The notes beneath the pieces are model-generated. The model was not told the origin of the DNA and searched no databases. It saw nothing but the letters and a program-made list of their open reading frames with translations. Of a DNA stretch of 48,507 nt, positions 1 through 10,488 are shown one piece after another; positions within the stretch are counted from its first letter, which is position 1; every line of letters starts with the position of its first letter. The stretch spans positions 195,651 to 244,157 of the forward strand of contig JH157001.1 of assembly GCA_000226015.1 (NCBI GenBank). Direction: 5' to 3'. The position numbers and the translations under genes were made by a program. The DNA comes from Mnemiopsis leidyi (Eukaryota; Ctenophora; Tentaculata; Lobata; Bolinopsidae).

Positions 1-206
1 TTAAGACTTGCTACTAAAGTTAAGACTTGCTACTAAAGTTAAGACTTGCTACTAAAGTTAAGACTTGCTACTAAAGTTAAGACTTGCTACTAAAGTTAAG
101 ACTTGCTACTAAAGTTAAGACTTGCTACTAAAGTTAAGACTTGCTACTAAAGTTAAGACTTGCTACTAAAGTTAAGACTTGCTACTAAAGTTAAGACTTG
201 CTACTA
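1..206. repeat. 19-bp minisatellite, ten full copies plus a partial
   Basis: A near-perfect 19-bp unit beginning TTAAGACTTGCTAC repeats ten times over 1-190, with a 16-nt partial copy to 206. The array is cut by the window edge, so its true length is unknown. It lies about 20 bp past the splice donor of the last visible SAXO exon, inside that gene's next intron. Confidence 0.98.
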
Positions 207-226
207 GGAAGAAGAAGTACTCTCAC

Positions 227-3200
227 TAACCCGTAGAACTGTCCCCGCTCCATGTTGCCCTGCTGGGGTAAACACGGGGAAGGTCTCCTGGCCTGTCTGC
301 CTGTGAAGTCGTTCTGGAATGTCGTTGTTCCTGTTTTCCCAGATGTCGACACGAACTGTACTGGCTTTCTGTGAGGAGGGGATTTCAATTTACACTCAAA
401 ACTGTGAAAATAGTTACTTTTGAGAAAGTTTAAGAACATGCTATGGAGGACAATAAAGTAATTAATGTATAATCTTGTCACAGTGTGTCCCACAAAAGTG
501 TGTCCAATTCAGTCCAACAAACACAAGATATACAACAAGCAGCTCTAACACAACATAACAAACAACACACAAACAAAACTGTCACATATTCTCTTACCGG
601 GCAGTTTTCTTGGGGAGTTCCCAGGCAGTATAGTCCACCTTGTGGTTAGTTAGCCCGTCCATGGGCACTGTCGGGTTCTTGTACTCGCGGTGCGGAGTGA
701 AACTGGTTCGGGGTCGGGCCTGGTATTCCACGTAGTCAGACTTCTGTGTGGTCGTGCCTAAGTGCGGGTTTAGTGTGAGTTGTGTGACATTGCGGGTTTA
801 GTGTGAGTTGTGTGACATTGTAGGTTTAGTGTGAGTTGTGTGACATTGCGGGTTTAGTGTGAGTTGTGTGACATTGCGGGTTTAGTGTGATTTAAAGAGA
901 AGAACTGAAACAGGTCTTTGGCCAAGAAAATCAATAGCTAGGGACTAGGGTATTTATTGACAAACAAAGTAAGCAGTATTTACCGGCAATTGCCCGTTGG
1001 GCCAGTTTACAATTGCTCTACAAAATAAATAAAATATAGAACAACATATTTCAAAGTAAAACCACTATCGTCTAAATAGATGATTGAAGAATAGAAATTG
1101 CCTCATCTACTTAGAAAAGTAAAATGGGTTACGTTTACTTGATGAAGGCTAAATCTATGGCGTCGAAACTTTTTGTTCCAAGCATATGCGTAACGGTAGC
1201 ATTAAACGAAATTACAGAAGAAACTGATGGTGAAGTGAAGGAATTACTATCGACTTATCTCCTAGTTTTAGTTTTACATCATCACTTGTATACCGATTAT
1301 CGAGTGTAATTTTTCATGGCTCATGTCTTATTCTTGATCAGAGATAAAATACCTTGAAGTTAGAGTCCATGTGATCTCTGATTAGTAAAAGCTAATTTCA
1401 AAAACGTTATTTAAAAAGCGGTAAAGGTGCGGGTTTGGTGGGAGTTGTGCAAAAAGGTGCGGGTTTGGTGGAGTTGTGCACAAAGGTGGCGGATTGGTCC
1501 AAGTTGTGCACAAAGGTGCGGGTTTGGTGGGAGTTGTGCACAAAGGTGCGGGTTTGGTGGGAGCACGAGACCTATGAGGTTGATGAGAGTACCATGCAAA
1601 CCGATCCAAAATTCTGTAATCTATAAAAAGCGTCAAATTACCTATTATCAGTCATTAAACCTTATATAAATAGTATGCTATGTAGATTTTGAGTTATTGT
1701 TTCAAATGTAGTGGTTTAGAGACACTACATACAGAACCACATATCTCCTCGCCGCCTATTAAACCGCCTGACACCTACCACACCGCCTGCCCACTGCCTA
1801 TTCCAATTTCCACATCATGTTGATGAATTTCGAAACAAGAACTGTTTTACAGTAGCTTGCAGTTGTGACCTTGTTAGAGATGCAACATTTGACGTGCATC
1901 CATTCATTTTGACGTTTTTGCACATGGCTGGTTGTTAGCATGTTACCATGTGAAGGAGGGAGTTTTTGTCGAGGTTTAATCAAGCGTCTTTTGACAGATC
2001 GTGAAAAAGTTACTCTTTTCACGAAATTAGAAATTTCAGAAATAATGCCGTATTGTAACACAAGCAGCAAATCTAATCTAAGTTCATGTAAACTGAAAAA
2101 AGACTTCGAAAATTCGAGAATTGCTGACCAATTACTCAATTACTGACTATTCAGTAACCAGAAATTTTCACAACTATTTTCTCCGCGCGATTTATGTTAT
2201 TTCGCCAGACCTTTCACCAAAAATAACCAAGAAAGTAGAAACAAGATTGAGCAAGAAAAGAGAAAACTCACTGTCGAAGGGACCAGGAACACAAGTCAAA
2301 CTACTGTAGTCTCCAGCAGGGACCACTTTATCGACCTGTTTGAGAGTGTAGTCCGCTCTGTGGGACGTCAGTTCCGACATCTTACCGGGGTTACGGTGTA
2401 GCGACATCTCCTGCAGATACAGAAACATAACATGGAGTTTTAACCTGCCTAGTCATTAATTACATTTATATTTAATACTTACAGTTACAGTAAAATTTAT
2501 AGCTCATAGAAACGTCGAAATAAGATCTATTATTTAAAAAAAATTCAGAACGGAGATGAAAGTTGATAACAGGACTTACAGGACGTTTCGATTTGGTGGG
2601 GACGTGACTGTGTCTGATGTAGTGATCTCGTACTGTTGTGCTGCTCTCTAGCGGTACTGAGGAGGGGACCCACACCTGGGGGAGTGTGATGTTTAGTTGG
2701 TTTGAGAAATAATTCGTGTCTTGGGACGAATTCAGAATTTTGTTATCGAGTCACTCAAACAACTGGCTACATCGAGCGATCAGCTCATATAAATCTCAGC
2801 TCCCTTAACTTTGTCAACGAGTCACTCAAACGACTGGCTACATCGAGCGATCAGCTCAGATAAATCTCAGCTCCCTACACTTCAACAGTAAACTACTTGA
2901 ATAGAGTACCACACTACTTTTATTTGTACCGACCTGTTTCTCCCTCTGCATGGGAGGTTGTACTTGATGTGCAATGTACGCAAGGTTTGTTGTCGTGTCT
3001 TTCGCAAAGGGTGAAGGGTTCGGGTTGAGTACAACCTGGAATAGAAACCAGTTAATAAATAAATATGTAGACAAGATCTCTCGTTGTCCAAACGATCTTG
3101 AAGACGAGAAATTACCGGACTCAAGGTCACAAACACGCAGACAAACGAACACAAAACCTGAGGTTTAATTGGCTGAGCTCTCTCTGTAGGTTTGCCGGTG

Positions 3201-3278
3201 TACACATTCTTATATTCCGTCAACAAGCAGTGCTTGTCCACCTTGGGCTTGGCTGGTGAATGTGGACATCTGTGTCGT
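227..3278 (-). CDS. SAXO: SAXO-family stabilizer of axonemal microtubules, partial
   Basis: SAXO (FAM154) proteins bind microtubules of cilia, centrioles and basal bodies through repeated short motifs. Five exons read on the minus strand with matching phases: 3158-3278, 2580-2675, 2272-2410, 598-757 and about 227-401. The first contains RHRCPH, which fits the end of the family's N-terminal cysteine-rich motif, then LTEYKNVYTG. Later exons carry typical repeat pieces such as SHRADYTLK, STTTQKSDYVEY, LTNHKVDYTAWELP and TTTFQNDFTG. The exon with the start codon was not found upstream of 3278, and the 3' end lies off the window. The last donor may be at 227 (GTGAGA) or 231 (GTTAGT). The donor after 3158 (GTTTTG) is weak. 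The introns hold several minisatellites. The family call is firm; which SAXO paralogue is not resolved. Confidence 0.86.
764..890. repeat. 28-bp minisatellite in a SAXO intron
   Basis: Five copies of a 28-bp unit (core GCGGGTTTAGTGTGAGTTG) start at 764, 792, 820, 848 and 876, immediately upstream of the 598-757 exon acceptor on the minus strand. The unit resembles the 30-bp unit at 1427-1566 in the same intron. Confidence 0.97.
1427..1575. repeat. 30-bp minisatellite in a SAXO intron
   Basis: Five copies of a 29-30-bp unit (core GTGCGGGTTTGGTGGGAGTT) start at 1427, 1457, 1486, 1516 and 1546; the third is diverged and the last is partial. The array is open in several frames on both strands, which explains the overlapping long frames here. 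Nothing supports translation. Confidence 0.95.
2741..2877. repeat. 71-bp tandem duplication in a SAXO intron
   Basis: Two 71-bp copies with few differences follow one another; CGAGTCACTCAAAC occurs at 2747 and again at 2818. They lie in the intron between the exons at 2580-2675 and 3158-3278. Confidence 0.95.
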
Positions 3279-3876
3279 CTGGGGAAATTGTAAAGCTTGA
3301 GCTTTCTCGTAGACTAAATTGACAATGTGCTCGTTACCACACGTTATGTAACGATTTACCGCGGATTTGTATCATTTCATCAAATGGAACTTTGCTACAT
3401 ATTTGCAAACATAGCTGCATAGCTACAAATGTATATATTGATTAGATCTGAGAATATGGCTGGTTTGTGTACCTGCATGCAGTGAGAACGAGCTCACTAG
3501 CTGTGCAGTCTGCTGTAGATTTACCGGATATGTGGTGTGTGTAATATGACGTAGTGGAGCTCAAACCAACCACTAATAAACTCCTCCGTCTACATTATCG
3601 TTATTGGAGGTACTTAACAAGTTAATATGTACTGGCATATACCATGGAGAGTTGTAAAGAGAAAGGAGAAAAGTTGAGAACTAAAGTTCAGAATTATTGT
3701 TCATTCTTAAACGTCTAAATTTTGGAATAATAAGTATAGCCTCTAACACTGCGATGGAAACAAGGAAAATTCGATGATGAAGAAGCAGATTGATATGTAC
3801 ATTGTACATCAAGCAAGAAGTATTCTCATTAAAAACATCCCACCAGCTATTGTACAAACTTCCTTATTGACACTTC

Positions 3877-3918
3877 TTATTTAACACTCTTTATTTAACA
3901 CTCTTTATTTAACACTGT
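3877..3918. repeat. 14-bp direct repeat, three copies
   Basis: TTATTTAACACTCT recurs at 3877, 3891 and 3905. It is a simple AT-rich tandem repeat. Confidence 0.9.
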
Positions 3919-3981
3919 CTAACACTCCTCACAACACGTGTTTCCCTACTTCACGAGAACACTAGCAGAGATAGCAGAACC

Positions 3982-4146
3982 ATGGCAGGGGATCCTCGCC
4001 TTCTCCTCGATACTCTACAGTCTGGTGTCTACAGAGCTGTGTACAGTGAACCAGTACTCAGAGCTCTGTACAGTGAACCAGTACTTAGAGCTCTGTACAG
4101 TGAACCAATATTACAGAAGCAGATACCACACGGCCAAGCTGAGTAA
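3982..4146 (+). CDS. 54-codon ORF with a 9-residue peptide repeat, doubtful
   Basis: An ATG frame of 54 codons ends at TAA 4144-4146. Its centre is a 27-bp tandem repeat (three copies), so the product repeats RALYSEPVL-like units. Because 27 is a multiple of three, the other frames also stay open and repeat. No homology is recognised and no splice evidence ties it to SAXO or to the homeobox gene. It may be only a minisatellite that happens to be open. Confidence 0.2.
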   Translation: MAGDPRLLLDTLQSGVYRAVYSEPVLRALYSEPVLRALYSEPILQKQIPHGQAE

Positions 4147-4246
4147 TCAACATGGTTCATCATATACAGGAGCAATACTTGAAGTAGATTTCTCATGAGA
4201 TATTAAACACGCGTGTTCGTGTATGTGTAAGCAGTAGAAACAAGTT

Positions 4247-5060
4247 GTTGCCATGGTTACATACAAGCAGAACTATGAGTGTATCTTGTGTTGTGTTCCA
4301 GGTGACAGTCTTGATTACATTGCAAGCATTCCTGTCCTCAGTCCTGCAGAATGTAGGATGTTATTACATTGGACATGTACTATTGCAGCTTATGTAATCT
4401 GCACATTATCCAATATCCATTATTTCTAGTACTTTCCAGAGCTTATCTTGCACTTATTATACACAGCGATATGCACGTTAATTACTTGGCAGATTAGTGA
4501 GCAATGGCAGCAAGGTCTATTTAAGACCACCCAGCTATACCCTAATACCTAGTTTTATAGCGATATCGTAGATCACAACTTCTGTAGATTACAAAATATT
4601 AGCCAACTGTTCCACCAATTTGAGACACAAACAATAACGTGTGCGGCAAGGAGCCCGGAGGTTGTTGGTAAGGGTAACCATGGCAACCTCCTACTAACAG
4701 CACCACTCTCGACTTCCATCCACCTGGTCAGCCACACTTGACTCTAAACTCTCTGCAGTCCTACTTGATTAGGATATTAATTGGACCGTCAACTTTACAG
4801 CTCTTACGGGCAATTTTACGAAGTTTATTGCTATTTATTCGAGACTGGTAGGAAGAGGTTACCATGACATTGATAAATAGATCACATAAAGAGATGATGT
4901 AAATTTAGATGCTTTAACATCCTATATTACAGTACAAAAATAAGGTAAATAAAATAAAGTTGATTTGGTTGAAAGGCTACAGTAGGTTACCATGACAACA
5001 CCCATACCAAACTGTAACCCAATACCTTGTATGAACATTTGGATTTGTCGTTATGGTAGC
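4247..5060. promoter_or_regulatory. cluster of five RFX X-box-like palindromes
   Basis: RFX factors bind RYYNYY-AT-RRNRAC and drive ciliary genes. Perfect matches to that degenerate pattern are GTTACCATGACAAC at 4986-4999 and, read on the minus strand, GCTACCATAACGAC at 5047-5060. Partial matches are GTTGCCATGGTTAC at 4247-4260, its exact reverse complement at 4674-4687, and GTTACCATGACATT at 4858-4871. The cluster lies 1-1.8 kb upstream of the first recognised SAXO exon. The sequence match is seen; RFX binding is inferred. Confidence 0.6.
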
Positions 5061-6002
5061 GATGTGAACCAATATGTTATAATAGTACTACATGACAGAA
5101 CTAGAATTGTCCTTAAATCACATGATGATTACCAAGCGATGGTAGATTCGATCAAGTAGTAATGAGAAAGTAAGTCTGGTGGTGATAGTAGCACCTTTAT
5201 AAACGGCTGGTGTAAAGGTCAAGTTAGACGTTCATCATCTTGAAATCGGTATTACATTTTACCTACAAAAACTCAATTCCACAGACTAAATATCTCCACG
5301 CTTTGGGACGTTAATAAAACGCAACATAGAATTTGAAACAATTTAGAGTTCTAGAAATCTGAAGAAAATATCTGCCCACATAATGCTCGCAATTAACGGA
5401 GGTATTAGTCAGGAAACATAAATCGAAAACAGCTGTCCAGAGAAAATTGAGGATTGCACTGGTTGCGATATGATTTCGGAGTGATTGCCAGCATTTATTT
5501 CTTTCCTTCGTTTATTTTGCGGTTCACTTTATGATACCTTAACACGATTAATTGATAAAGTTAGCCGAACTAGTATACTAATTCATTTTGTGGACTTTTT
5601 ACCAATTACCTACCGTGAACATAAACGAAGTGATGCAAAGTTCTGATTTAGTTTCTAGGTCAATGACTTAAGCCAACACTAGATAATCCATTAAAAACCG
5701 CAACTTACCTTATTACTACGACCAAATTAGAATTGTCCAGAAAGCAGAATGAAAAGCGACACTGCGTCAGATCCCAGCCTAGAACGTGACGTTTTAATTA
5801 ACGATTGCTCACGTAAAAACCTGGTTCTTCAGTTCTACCCAGCCCAGGGATTCACGTGGTTGAAGTTTAAATGAGTCCCTGCTTAATGTAGGATCCCTGG
5901 AGAAGATTTAAAATCACAGTTCTTATCACATTGAACTTCAGCACTCAGAAATCTCAATCATCCAACCGGCGAATGTTGTGATGAACACGTGACCCGAGTC
6001 GA

Positions 6003-6007
6003 CCAAT
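6003..6007 (+). promoter_or_regulatory. CCAAT box of the homeobox gene
   Basis: GACCAATCAG lies about 210 bp upstream of the ATG. The same context, ACCAATCAGAGA, occurs in the CCAAT cluster near 45730. NF-Y binding is inferred. Confidence 0.45.
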
Positions 6008-6214
6008 CAGAGAAGAAAGACGTAGCTAACTCGGGTTTCAATAAGGGGAAATCCCTCTTGAGAGATGGGAACCAATTCTAAACTGCCGCTATTCCGCTGA
6101 TTGATTTGTTATCCTGTCATTAACTGGAGAGGACTACAAGCTTAACGAGCATTCTTTTTGAAATCACTTCTTGTGAAGGGCTTGTCTTTACTCTTTCCGC
6201 GTGACGATATTATC

Positions 6215-8469
6215 ATGGCTAGTTATTCTATAGACAACATTCTCGGTTTAAAGCGAAAATTGTCCGCTTTTTCCAACATGGTTTTGTCAGGTAAGCATAA
6301 AAACTTAAATGTAACCATTATTTACTGTATACTTTTTGTTTTCGTGACCTTCGCGTCTTTGCTAAATTAGTAAATTATCGTATATATAGCCTACATCATT
6401 AAATAAGATTGCAGCACGATTAAATTTGTAAGTTTTTTATCGATTAGCTGACACTATATTCTATTTACTTCAGAAGATCTGACATCTAAGAGAATAAAGG
6501 GACCAGCATTTTTGGAGTTACCTAATATTTCAACCCCAGTCCAACAACAAACTTTTGCCATCCCTTCAAAATACATCTCCAAATCAAATCTAGGTGGGAA
6601 GATAGAGTATGACACCATGTGTTGTCAGAAAGATGGGCTGTCAGCTTCTAGCAGTTCGATTAATCTGGGAAGACAGTCAGGACAACAATCTCCGGACGTC
6701 TCCTCTACTTTGCTTGGTGATCCCTCCCTGCCTGCTACCCAGCCTACATTAGACACGACTACTCTGACTCCCCATCGAGCTATAAGCCCCAGTCATCTGA
6801 CAAACACTCTCGCTTCCAACCTCATCACCTCAGTACTCAACTCAACCCTGGCTACTCATGTACCATTGTACCAACCCAGCAAGCTATCACCTGTCTCTCC
6901 TAACCGTCCCTCCTCTCCAACCTCTAACGACAATAGAGCTGCTGAACCTGGGGCACCCCAAAACTTTGAGAGCTCTGGAGTCTGCCCTGGAGATCAAGTA
7001 TTGGTGTCGTTCGACAAGAGTAACGCTGCTAACATGGCATTTAAGTCTAGAAGCAACAGTTGTAAGCGGACTATGAGACATCGGACCAGGTAGATTTTTC
7101 ATTAGTAATCATGGCTTTTTGTAAGTTCTTTTTACAAAAACAAACTTGGAACAAAAATGCAATTAATGTGGTGCAAAAAGATTGTCACAATTTTCTAGTT
7201 TGTTGGAAACCCTCAATTACGAAACATTTCTAATGTAAACATTCCAGGTTTAACAGTGGTCAGTTGGAGAGGTTGGAGGAAGCATTTAGTGACACTCAGT
7301 ACCCTGACTTAGGGAATAGAGAGAAAATAGCTCGAGATATTGGACTATCTGAGAGCTGCGTACAGGTGAGAAGGTCAACTGTGGGTTGGTGCCTACAATC
7401 TAATTACTGCTTACTAGAGGCTACTAGGGATCAAGTAAATAGCTCAATAGAGTCATTGAGAAAAACCGAGAGTTTATCTTCCGAAATTTCCTCTTCACGT
7501 CTATGAACACTATCCAGATCGATTGCTGACATTAGAAGCTTTTAATTTGTTGACTTTCCATTTGTAATGTGTGTTAAGGTGATAAACATTGCTTGTTTTC
7601 AAATAATATTATCACACTCTGTCTCCAATCCTTGCACAAAATTTCCCATCTGCTTGTTGAGTCGTATTGGTCTAAAGCTCACAGCAACATGAATTATATT
7701 AGTTCTGAAGTGGAGGTAGCATGTAAATCAGCAAGCAGCGGCTGGACAATCAGTCACCTGCCAGTTTGTGAAGTGATGACATTTACTGAAAACTTTTTAA
7801 CAAGTGCAATAGTAGCAAGCAGAGTGGATGCTCTTAAAAATCTGCAATTTAGATTTAACTCCACTTGGAATATTGCCATGGAGGCAGAAAGAAGAACTTT
7901 ATACTATGTTCTTACATTACAGCTTAAGAATCAAACTGAAGTGAAATGGCCCTACTGAATAGTCCCTATTGGGAATGCTTTTAAAATGATTAAAATTGGT
8001 ATATGACTTAAGACTTTATTAATGAAGACTGAACTTCAGGTTTGGTTCCAAAACAGAAGGGCAAGGTGGAGAAAGTCATTGAAAGGAACCGAGCAGAGTG
8101 GTAAAACACAGTACAAAGGTCCAGCAAGCTGGATTGCCAGGTAAGAATGGGCATGTTACGACCACCAAGAAATGAAAGATAACGACATCAAAATGATGTG
8201 TAATGGCTGCACAGCTTATTGCTTCTTGAACAGGGGCTGGCTTTAATCGTCAATTATAAAGATTTTCTTAATTTCAATTTTACAAAAATATCTTATGCTT
8301 CTAATAACTTAAAATAATGTAGAGTTAATTTCATGATTCTTCCTATAGATATTTGGAGTATCAAGAATTGTACAAGAGAAAGGTAATCGAGATTCTTGTG
8401 GAAAAGTCCTTGACTGATACAGACTTGACAGATGTAATAGATACTTCTCCCAACATATCCACCTCTTGA
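6215..8469 (+). CDS. paired-like (PRD-class) homeobox transcription factor
   Basis: Five phase-consistent exons (6215-6290, 6474-7089, 7248-7365, 8040-8140, 8349-8469) give 343 residues. Residues 4-11 read YSIDNILG, an eh1/octapeptide-like motif known in paired-class proteins for Groucho binding. A Ser/Pro-rich stretch follows. The homeodomain spans about residues 225-284 with all core positions present (L16, F20, W48, F49, N51, R53), YPD at 25-27 and Q at position 50. One intron splits the domain between positions 46 and 47 (VQ|VWFQN), a common PRD-class site; another falls after position 7. No paired domain and no OAR motif are visible. Nearest in feel are Prop, Hesx, Gsc or Uncx types, but I cannot assign an orthologue. 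Nuclear role and DNA binding follow from the family. Confidence 0.95.
7593..7958 (+). other. 121-codon open frame inside a homeobox-gene intron
   Basis: This frame lies in the intron 7366-8039. The first ATG is at 7689, giving 89 residues, and it ends in TGA before the 8040 exon. The composition is not low-complexity, and the frame is longer than expected by chance in this AT-rich sequence. No family is recognised and no good splice acceptor was identified. It could be chance, a decayed inserted element or an alternative terminal exon. Confidence 0.2.
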
Positions 8470-8940
8470 ATGGTCATGGGAACATGCGAAGTTTTCAGCA
8501 TGTAAGATTGTAAGAACACCTTATGAGTTTGGTTTCGAACCATGTGATTGGGGAAAAGAAACTTAAGTATTGAATCCCAATTGAATTGTTTTTAATGATC
8601 AGTAAAGTTAAGAAGTTACTGATAAGAGCTTTATATGGACACTTGTGTCAAATGCTTTTTTAATGTGACCAAACTTGTGAGAAATTGTGATTATTACTAA
8701 ATTAAGATTAATGCTAAAGAAACGTAGCATTTGTGAGAAACTCACCCGCATTCACAGATCTGGCAGATGCAAAGTGGTTTCCCATTGACTGGAAGTGGCA
8801 TCCTGAACAAACTGTTTGAATATAGGTTGTTGGTATATTCTTAAATTGTATCTATCAATTGAACATTAAGTTAAACAAGTTTCCAAGTGAGACAAGGATT
8901 GTCAGAAATACAATTGAATGATATTAACGTGACAAATAAG

Positions 8941-8946
8941 AATAAA
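8941..8946 (+). terminator. polyadenylation signal for the homeobox gene
   Basis: AATAAA lies about 470 bp after the stop codon. It is the first clear canonical signal seen on that strand. Use is inferred. Confidence 0.4.
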
Positions 8947-9811
8947 ATGGTATGAATGTGGCAAAAAATGAAATTCTGTTAAGAAAAGTTTAATGTTTAA
9001 TGTTAGCCGGTTTGTAAGGTTCCAGGGGCCAGCCAACAATTTCAAGCTATGGTGTTTGAAATTGTGCAAATTAATAACGATGTTAAAAGGCGTTTTATAC
9101 AACAATTCACGACAATTACTGATATACGAATGCAATATGATTACTAAGATGAGCCATATGATATGCGAATTAGGCAGAAGATCAAATAGAGCATCGCTAC
9201 TTTAGCAATTTCGACGATAGAGCGTCGACTGCAGTCTGCACTGCCATGCCTGATTGGCGACTCCGGACTCACTAATTTTAAAACCTACAAGAATCGAATA
9301 TGATCTGAGCAAGGTGGAGAGCTCAAGCCTGAAAAGCTTCACAGGTGGTGTGAAAGTAAAGTACCAAAATTAAAATATCGAAAGCAGAAAATGCCTTGGA
9401 TTTGCTAGAGTAGAATCTAAAGATCGTAAGGATAATGGAATAGTGTAACAGTACCGCCGAAGTGTATTCTTTAAATCATTAACTTAGAAGATGTAAGAGT
9501 GAAGAGACCAAACTGTCGACACCCACAGTAGTAACAAGCCAACACTGACCAGACTACTGTATTTTGGAACATTGTCACAAAAATACTCTCGCTCCACAAA
9601 CCAAAAGGAACTCGTTTAAACCCGAACTTAGACGGATATAACAACAAATATCACAGCTAGAGACCACGCTGTATTAAAAGGTGAGGCTACAAGCGTATGA
9701 AGCTGAAAACAATTCATGGCGCTCGATTCAATGACGATAATTCAACTCGCCAGAAAGGCGCGCGGCGTAATAACCAACAAAACAAAATTAAAAATATGTA
9801 TCACACTTTCA

Positions 9812-9895
9812 TTTTTGTCTGACTTTGTTTGACCCTCATTCGAACAGAATAGAGGAGAATAAAATGACGGGAGGGTGCGCGCTGCTGTACAATTT
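9812..9895 (+). repeat. dispersed ~75-bp element, copy 1
   Basis: The unit runs from TTGTCTGACTTTG through GACCCTCATTCGAA to GGAGGGTGCGCGCTG and GTACAA. Copies also lie at 11412-11497 (same strand) and about 41087-41162 (opposite strand). Dispersion on both strands and in different contexts suggests part of a transposable element. Confidence 0.8.
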
Positions 9896-9964
9896 CATTT
9901 AATTGGCTCATCAATTACTTCTATATTGTAAAATCGCGCGTGGTTAGGTGAAATCTCGCAGCTA

Positions 9965-10353
9965 AAAGTTGTCAAACGTTGTCTGACCTGCTGCCGCGAA
10001 GCGGCAGCCCCCCGCGCGCGAAGCGCGCGGCGCGGCAGCGAAGCTGATCGGCCCGACATTGAAAATGGGCCGCAACGCAAGCTAAAAGCTTAAGCTAATC
10101 GTTTCATTGTCAGTTCTAGGTTGTTGACGAGATTATATCCGTGCTACCGTTCTAACGAAACGTTCAGCTTTAGCTGCACTGCGTGAGTTGGGTATCATCG
10201 CGACAAGTAGGTCGCGGCCATCACGTGCTTAGCTTTTTGCTCTTACGTATTCCTGGCCTGACGAAATTCTAGACGCGCATCGCCCGTTGAATTGTCAAAC
10301 GTTGCCTGAGCTGCTGCCGCGAATTGCGGCAGCCCCCGCGCGCCGCGCCGCAA
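9965..10353. repeat. two GC-rich palindromic blocks sharing a flank
   Basis: A shared sequence, GTCAAACGTTG(T/C)CTGA, leads into GCTGCCGCGAA-type hairpin sequence at about 9968-10050 and again at about 10287-10353. The blocks contain short perfect palindromes (GCCGCGAAGCGGC; CGCGCGCGAAGCGCGCG), in sharp contrast to the AT-rich surroundings. They are likely parts of one repeat element duplicated about 320 bp apart. Confidence 0.75.
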
Positions 10354-10419
10354 GGCAATGGAGTACCGGGAAGTGGATGAGGTGTACACACGAATCGAGC
10401 GCTAAGCATTTTAAGACGA

Positions 10420-10474
10420 CACATATTTGAGCCGCGCACATATTTGAGCCGAACACATATTTGAGACGTACACA
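10420..10474. repeat. 17-bp repeat array entering the assembly gap
   Basis: CACATATTTGAG recurs at 10420, 10437 and 10454, and a fourth copy begins CACA at 10471 directly before the N run. The true array is probably longer than assembled. Confidence 0.9.
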
Positions 10475-10488
10475 NNNNNNNNNNNNNN
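10475..10488. other. assembly gap of 14 N
   Basis: Fourteen consecutive N. The short size and the repeat leading into it suggest a collapsed or unresolved tandem repeat rather than a measured gap. Confidence 0.99.

Larger units (their letters stand above)
3279..6214. other. intergenic region between divergent SAXO and homeobox genes
   Basis: No convincing gene was found. The region separates a minus-strand ciliary gene from a plus-strand homeobox gene and should hold the promoters of both, plus the missing first SAXO exon. It contains a 14-bp x3 repeat at 3877-3918, a 54-codon repetitive frame at 3982-4146, five X-box-like sites at 4247-5060 and a CCAAT box at 6003-6007. Confidence 0.7.

Noticed and set aside
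1382-1669. Four overlapping frames of 60-84 codons on both strands.
   Set aside because: All arise from one 30-bp minisatellite that is open in several frames. They have no homology and lie in a SAXO intron.
2856-3152. Minus-strand frame (YNLPCRGRNR / HQVQPPMQREK) as an extra SAXO exon.
   Set aside because: The exons on either side already join in phase 0, no clean acceptor-donor pair bounds it, and it lacks SAXO repeat motifs.
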